Assembly (NCBI RefSeq): GCF_003006155.1
Contig: NZ_CP023559.1
Span: forward strand, 2,480,001-2,544,000
Origin: Salinicola tamaricis
GTDB taxonomy: Bacteria; Pseudomonadota; Gammaproteobacteria; Pseudomonadales; Halomonadaceae
Direction of reading: 5' to 3'
Length of the DNA stretch: 64,000 nt
Both the position numbers and the translations under genes were made by a program. This document shows, in pieces, positions 62,836-64,000 of the stretch (its first letter is position 1; each line of letters begins with the position of its first letter). A model generated the notes under the pieces. The model saw nothing but the letters and a program-made list of their open reading frames with translations, was not told where the DNA came from and did no database searches.

Positions 62836-63003
62836 GCCAGGGCCATGCGAAGACGCGTGGATCACCACTGAGTGGGCGCCGCTAGGAGGCAGGGTCAGGC
62901 GTAGCAACGAAAACGGCCAGGCATAGGGATGCCTGGCCGTTTTGCATTACGGGCGATACGGGGCGAGATCAGCGAACGACGCTGACCGGGCCGTGGTCGT
63001 CGC
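62836..63003. repeat. Right copy of the diverged ~168-bp direct repeat
   Basis: Second copy of the 56338-56506 sequence. It begins with ARAMRRRVDHH codons from the hydrolase gene but here with a stop straight after, so it is a fossil of that gene's 3' end. It then continues through the terminator into the end of the ArsR gene on the minus strand. This copy is joined to the full ArsR gene. Confidence 0.85.
62910..62943. terminator. Bidirectional terminator, right repeat copy
   Basis: A perfect 15-bp stem AAAACGGCCAGGCAT / ATGCCTGGCCGTTTT around AGGG, the same hairpin as at 56413 with a different loop. It ends both the TSUP transcript and the convergent ArsR transcript. Confidence 0.9.
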
Positions 63004-63243
63004 AGTGGCCGCCATGCGCGAGCGCGTTGTCCATCAGTTGAACGACATGCTGGTCGGCCAGGCTGTAGTAGAGGTGCTGAGCATCGCGGCCGCTTGACCA
63101 GTTGAGCGTTCAGCAGTGTCTGCAACCGGGCGGAAACCGTCGAGAGCTTGGCATCGTCGTCCACCAGCTCGCCGACACACCGCTCGCCATCCTTCAAGCG
63201 GTAGAGTAGATCCAGCCTGGCGAAATACTCGCTGGAGTGGATC
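62969..63243 (-). CDS. ArsR-family winged-helix regulator, frameshifted
   Basis: A small regulator of about 90 residues. Its core reads SSEYFARLDLLYRLKDGERC, VGELVDDDAKLSTVSARLQT, LLNAQLVKR, the ArsR helix-turn-helix with the usual T-V-S-x-R-L recognition helix. After a shift near 63090 it continues DAQHLYYSLADQHVVQLMDN and ends HCDDHGPVSVVR. No start codon is seen in frame after the stop of the upstream SDR gene, so another error near 63240 is likely. The His/Cys-rich C terminus (HGGHCDDH) could bind metal. Its tail is the duplicated part of the repeat. Confidence 0.65.
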
Positions 63244-63248
63244 GGGGG

Positions 63249-64000
63249 CTAGCGCGCTTCGTGCGTCACGCAGGCGATTCGCGCCCAGGCTTCGGCGACC
63301 TCGTCCAGGTGGTCGCCGGCACGCCACGTAGGTCACGCGGATAGTCGACGTCGTTGGCCTCAGTAGCGCGAGTGGCGTGAAACTGGCCGTTGGCTGCCCG
63401 CAGAATCCACCCGCCCGAGTGACAGCGGGAAGAGGCGAGGAAGGCGACCCCCGGCGCCACGGCAGCGGGCTTCAGCTCTTGCGGCTCCTCCTCGACGCCC
63501 CACATGCGCGTCTTGGCGATCGGTGAGACCGCATTGACCACGATGCAGTGATCCGCGCCCTCGGCGGCGAGCACGTTCACGATGCCGACCGCGGCCATCT
63601 TCGCCGCGGCATAGGCAGCGAGCCCCCGGTGGACGTACTGCGGAAAGAGCGCGCGGTCAGAGGTGGTCAGGACGATGCGCCCGTGCCCCGCTGCACACAG
63701 GCTCGGCCAGGCAGCCTGTGCCAGCCATAGCGGCGCGCCGGCCATCACCGCCATGGCATGCTCGAACGATGACGCCTGGATCGCCTCGATCCGTTCGTAG
63801 GCCACCCAGCCGGCATTGTGGATGAGAGCATCCAGGCGGCCGCGTACCCCAAGGCAGGCATTCACCAGCGCATGACACTGCTCGCGGGTTTCGATGGGGG
63901 CGTCGAAAGGGTGCGCTTCGATGCCTTCATCCCGCAGACGCTGCGCCGCGGTGCGGGCGACGTCAGGGTCGAGCCCGTTGCCGCGGTCATCGGCACCCAC
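63249..64000 (-). CDS. Short-chain dehydrogenase/reductase, 5' end outside the window, frameshifted
   Basis: NAD(P)-dependent SDR. Visible parts: LDALIHNAGWVAYERIEAIQ (NAG motif), GRIVLTTSDRALFPQYVHRG (catalytic Ser region) and the catalytic YxxxK in LAAYAAAKMAAVGIVNVLA, then VNAVSPIAKTRMWGVEEEPQ. The N-terminal nucleotide-binding Gly motif is lost off the right edge. A shift near 63312 leads to the real end DEVAEAWARIACVTHEAR with TAG at 63249-63251. It may form an operon with the ArsR gene directly downstream. Substrate unknown. Confidence 0.82.

Overview
The window is high-GC DNA from a gammaproteobacterium, most likely a halophilic member of the Halomonadaceae (Halomonas or Salinicola type). 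This rests on the alaS-lysC-csrA-tRNA order, the smc-zipA-ligA block, the TctCBA and 2-hydroxycarboxylate transporters, and the glrK-qseG-glrR operon. The genus is an inference. The sequence carries many small indels: at least twenty genes, including alaS, lysC, ligA, argA, pit and mnmC, read correctly only if one or more frameshifts are allowed. I treat these as probable sequence errors and annotate the full genes.

Layout. 1-3.4 kb: alaS 3' end, lysC, csrA, tRNA-Ser(GCU) and two tRNA-Arg(ACG). 3.5-11.5 kb: dusC, then a leftward set ggt / two short ChrA proteins / tctC-tctB-tctA, facing a divergent FCD-type GntR regulator. 11.6-20.5 kb: yigZ and a LexA-like S24 protein, then smc, zipA, ligA and yheU. 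20.5-24.5 kb: a 2-hydroxycarboxylate:Na+ symporter divergent from its CitAB/DcuSR-type two-component system. 24.6-33.4 kb: mnmC, a pair of perfect DnaA boxes, yciI, yciB, a PHP phosphoesterase, yciO, a HAD acid phosphatase, a chemoreceptor and a Kch-type channel. 33.5-36.1 kb: an H-NOX-like sensor translationally coupled to a c-di-GMP phosphodiesterase. 36.1-40.5 kb: CYTH protein, DUF47-pit phosphate operon, argA. 40.5-45 kb: a 0.9-kb intergenic region with a sigma-54 promoter, GlrR-like sites and a structured candidate sRNA, followed by glrK-qseG-glrR. 45-51.9 kb: LysR plus NAD(P)H oxidoreductase, xseA, guaB, guaA.

52-55 kb is an accessory island of visibly lower GC with three tightly spaced genes: a PD-(D/E)XK-like sce7726 protein, an sce7725 protein and a RES-domain protein with an N-terminal zinc ribbon. 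This is a candidate defence or toxin cassette. From 55.5 kb to the end there is an acyl-CoA thioesterase/BAAT-like hydrolase, then an AaeXAB-like efflux cluster with LysR and AraC regulators and a TSUP transporter. That 6.3-kb block is bracketed by two diverged copies of a 168-bp sequence. An ArsR regulator and an SDR dehydrogenase close the window.

The two strongest leads are (1) a putative sRNA with tandem AAGGAU-loop hairpins, downstream of a sigma-54 promoter and GTC-N10-GAC sites, in the glmY position next to glrK/glrR and in a genome that encodes CsrA, and (2) the sce7726/sce7725/RES cassette with a perfect 14-bp palindrome just upstream of its first gene.
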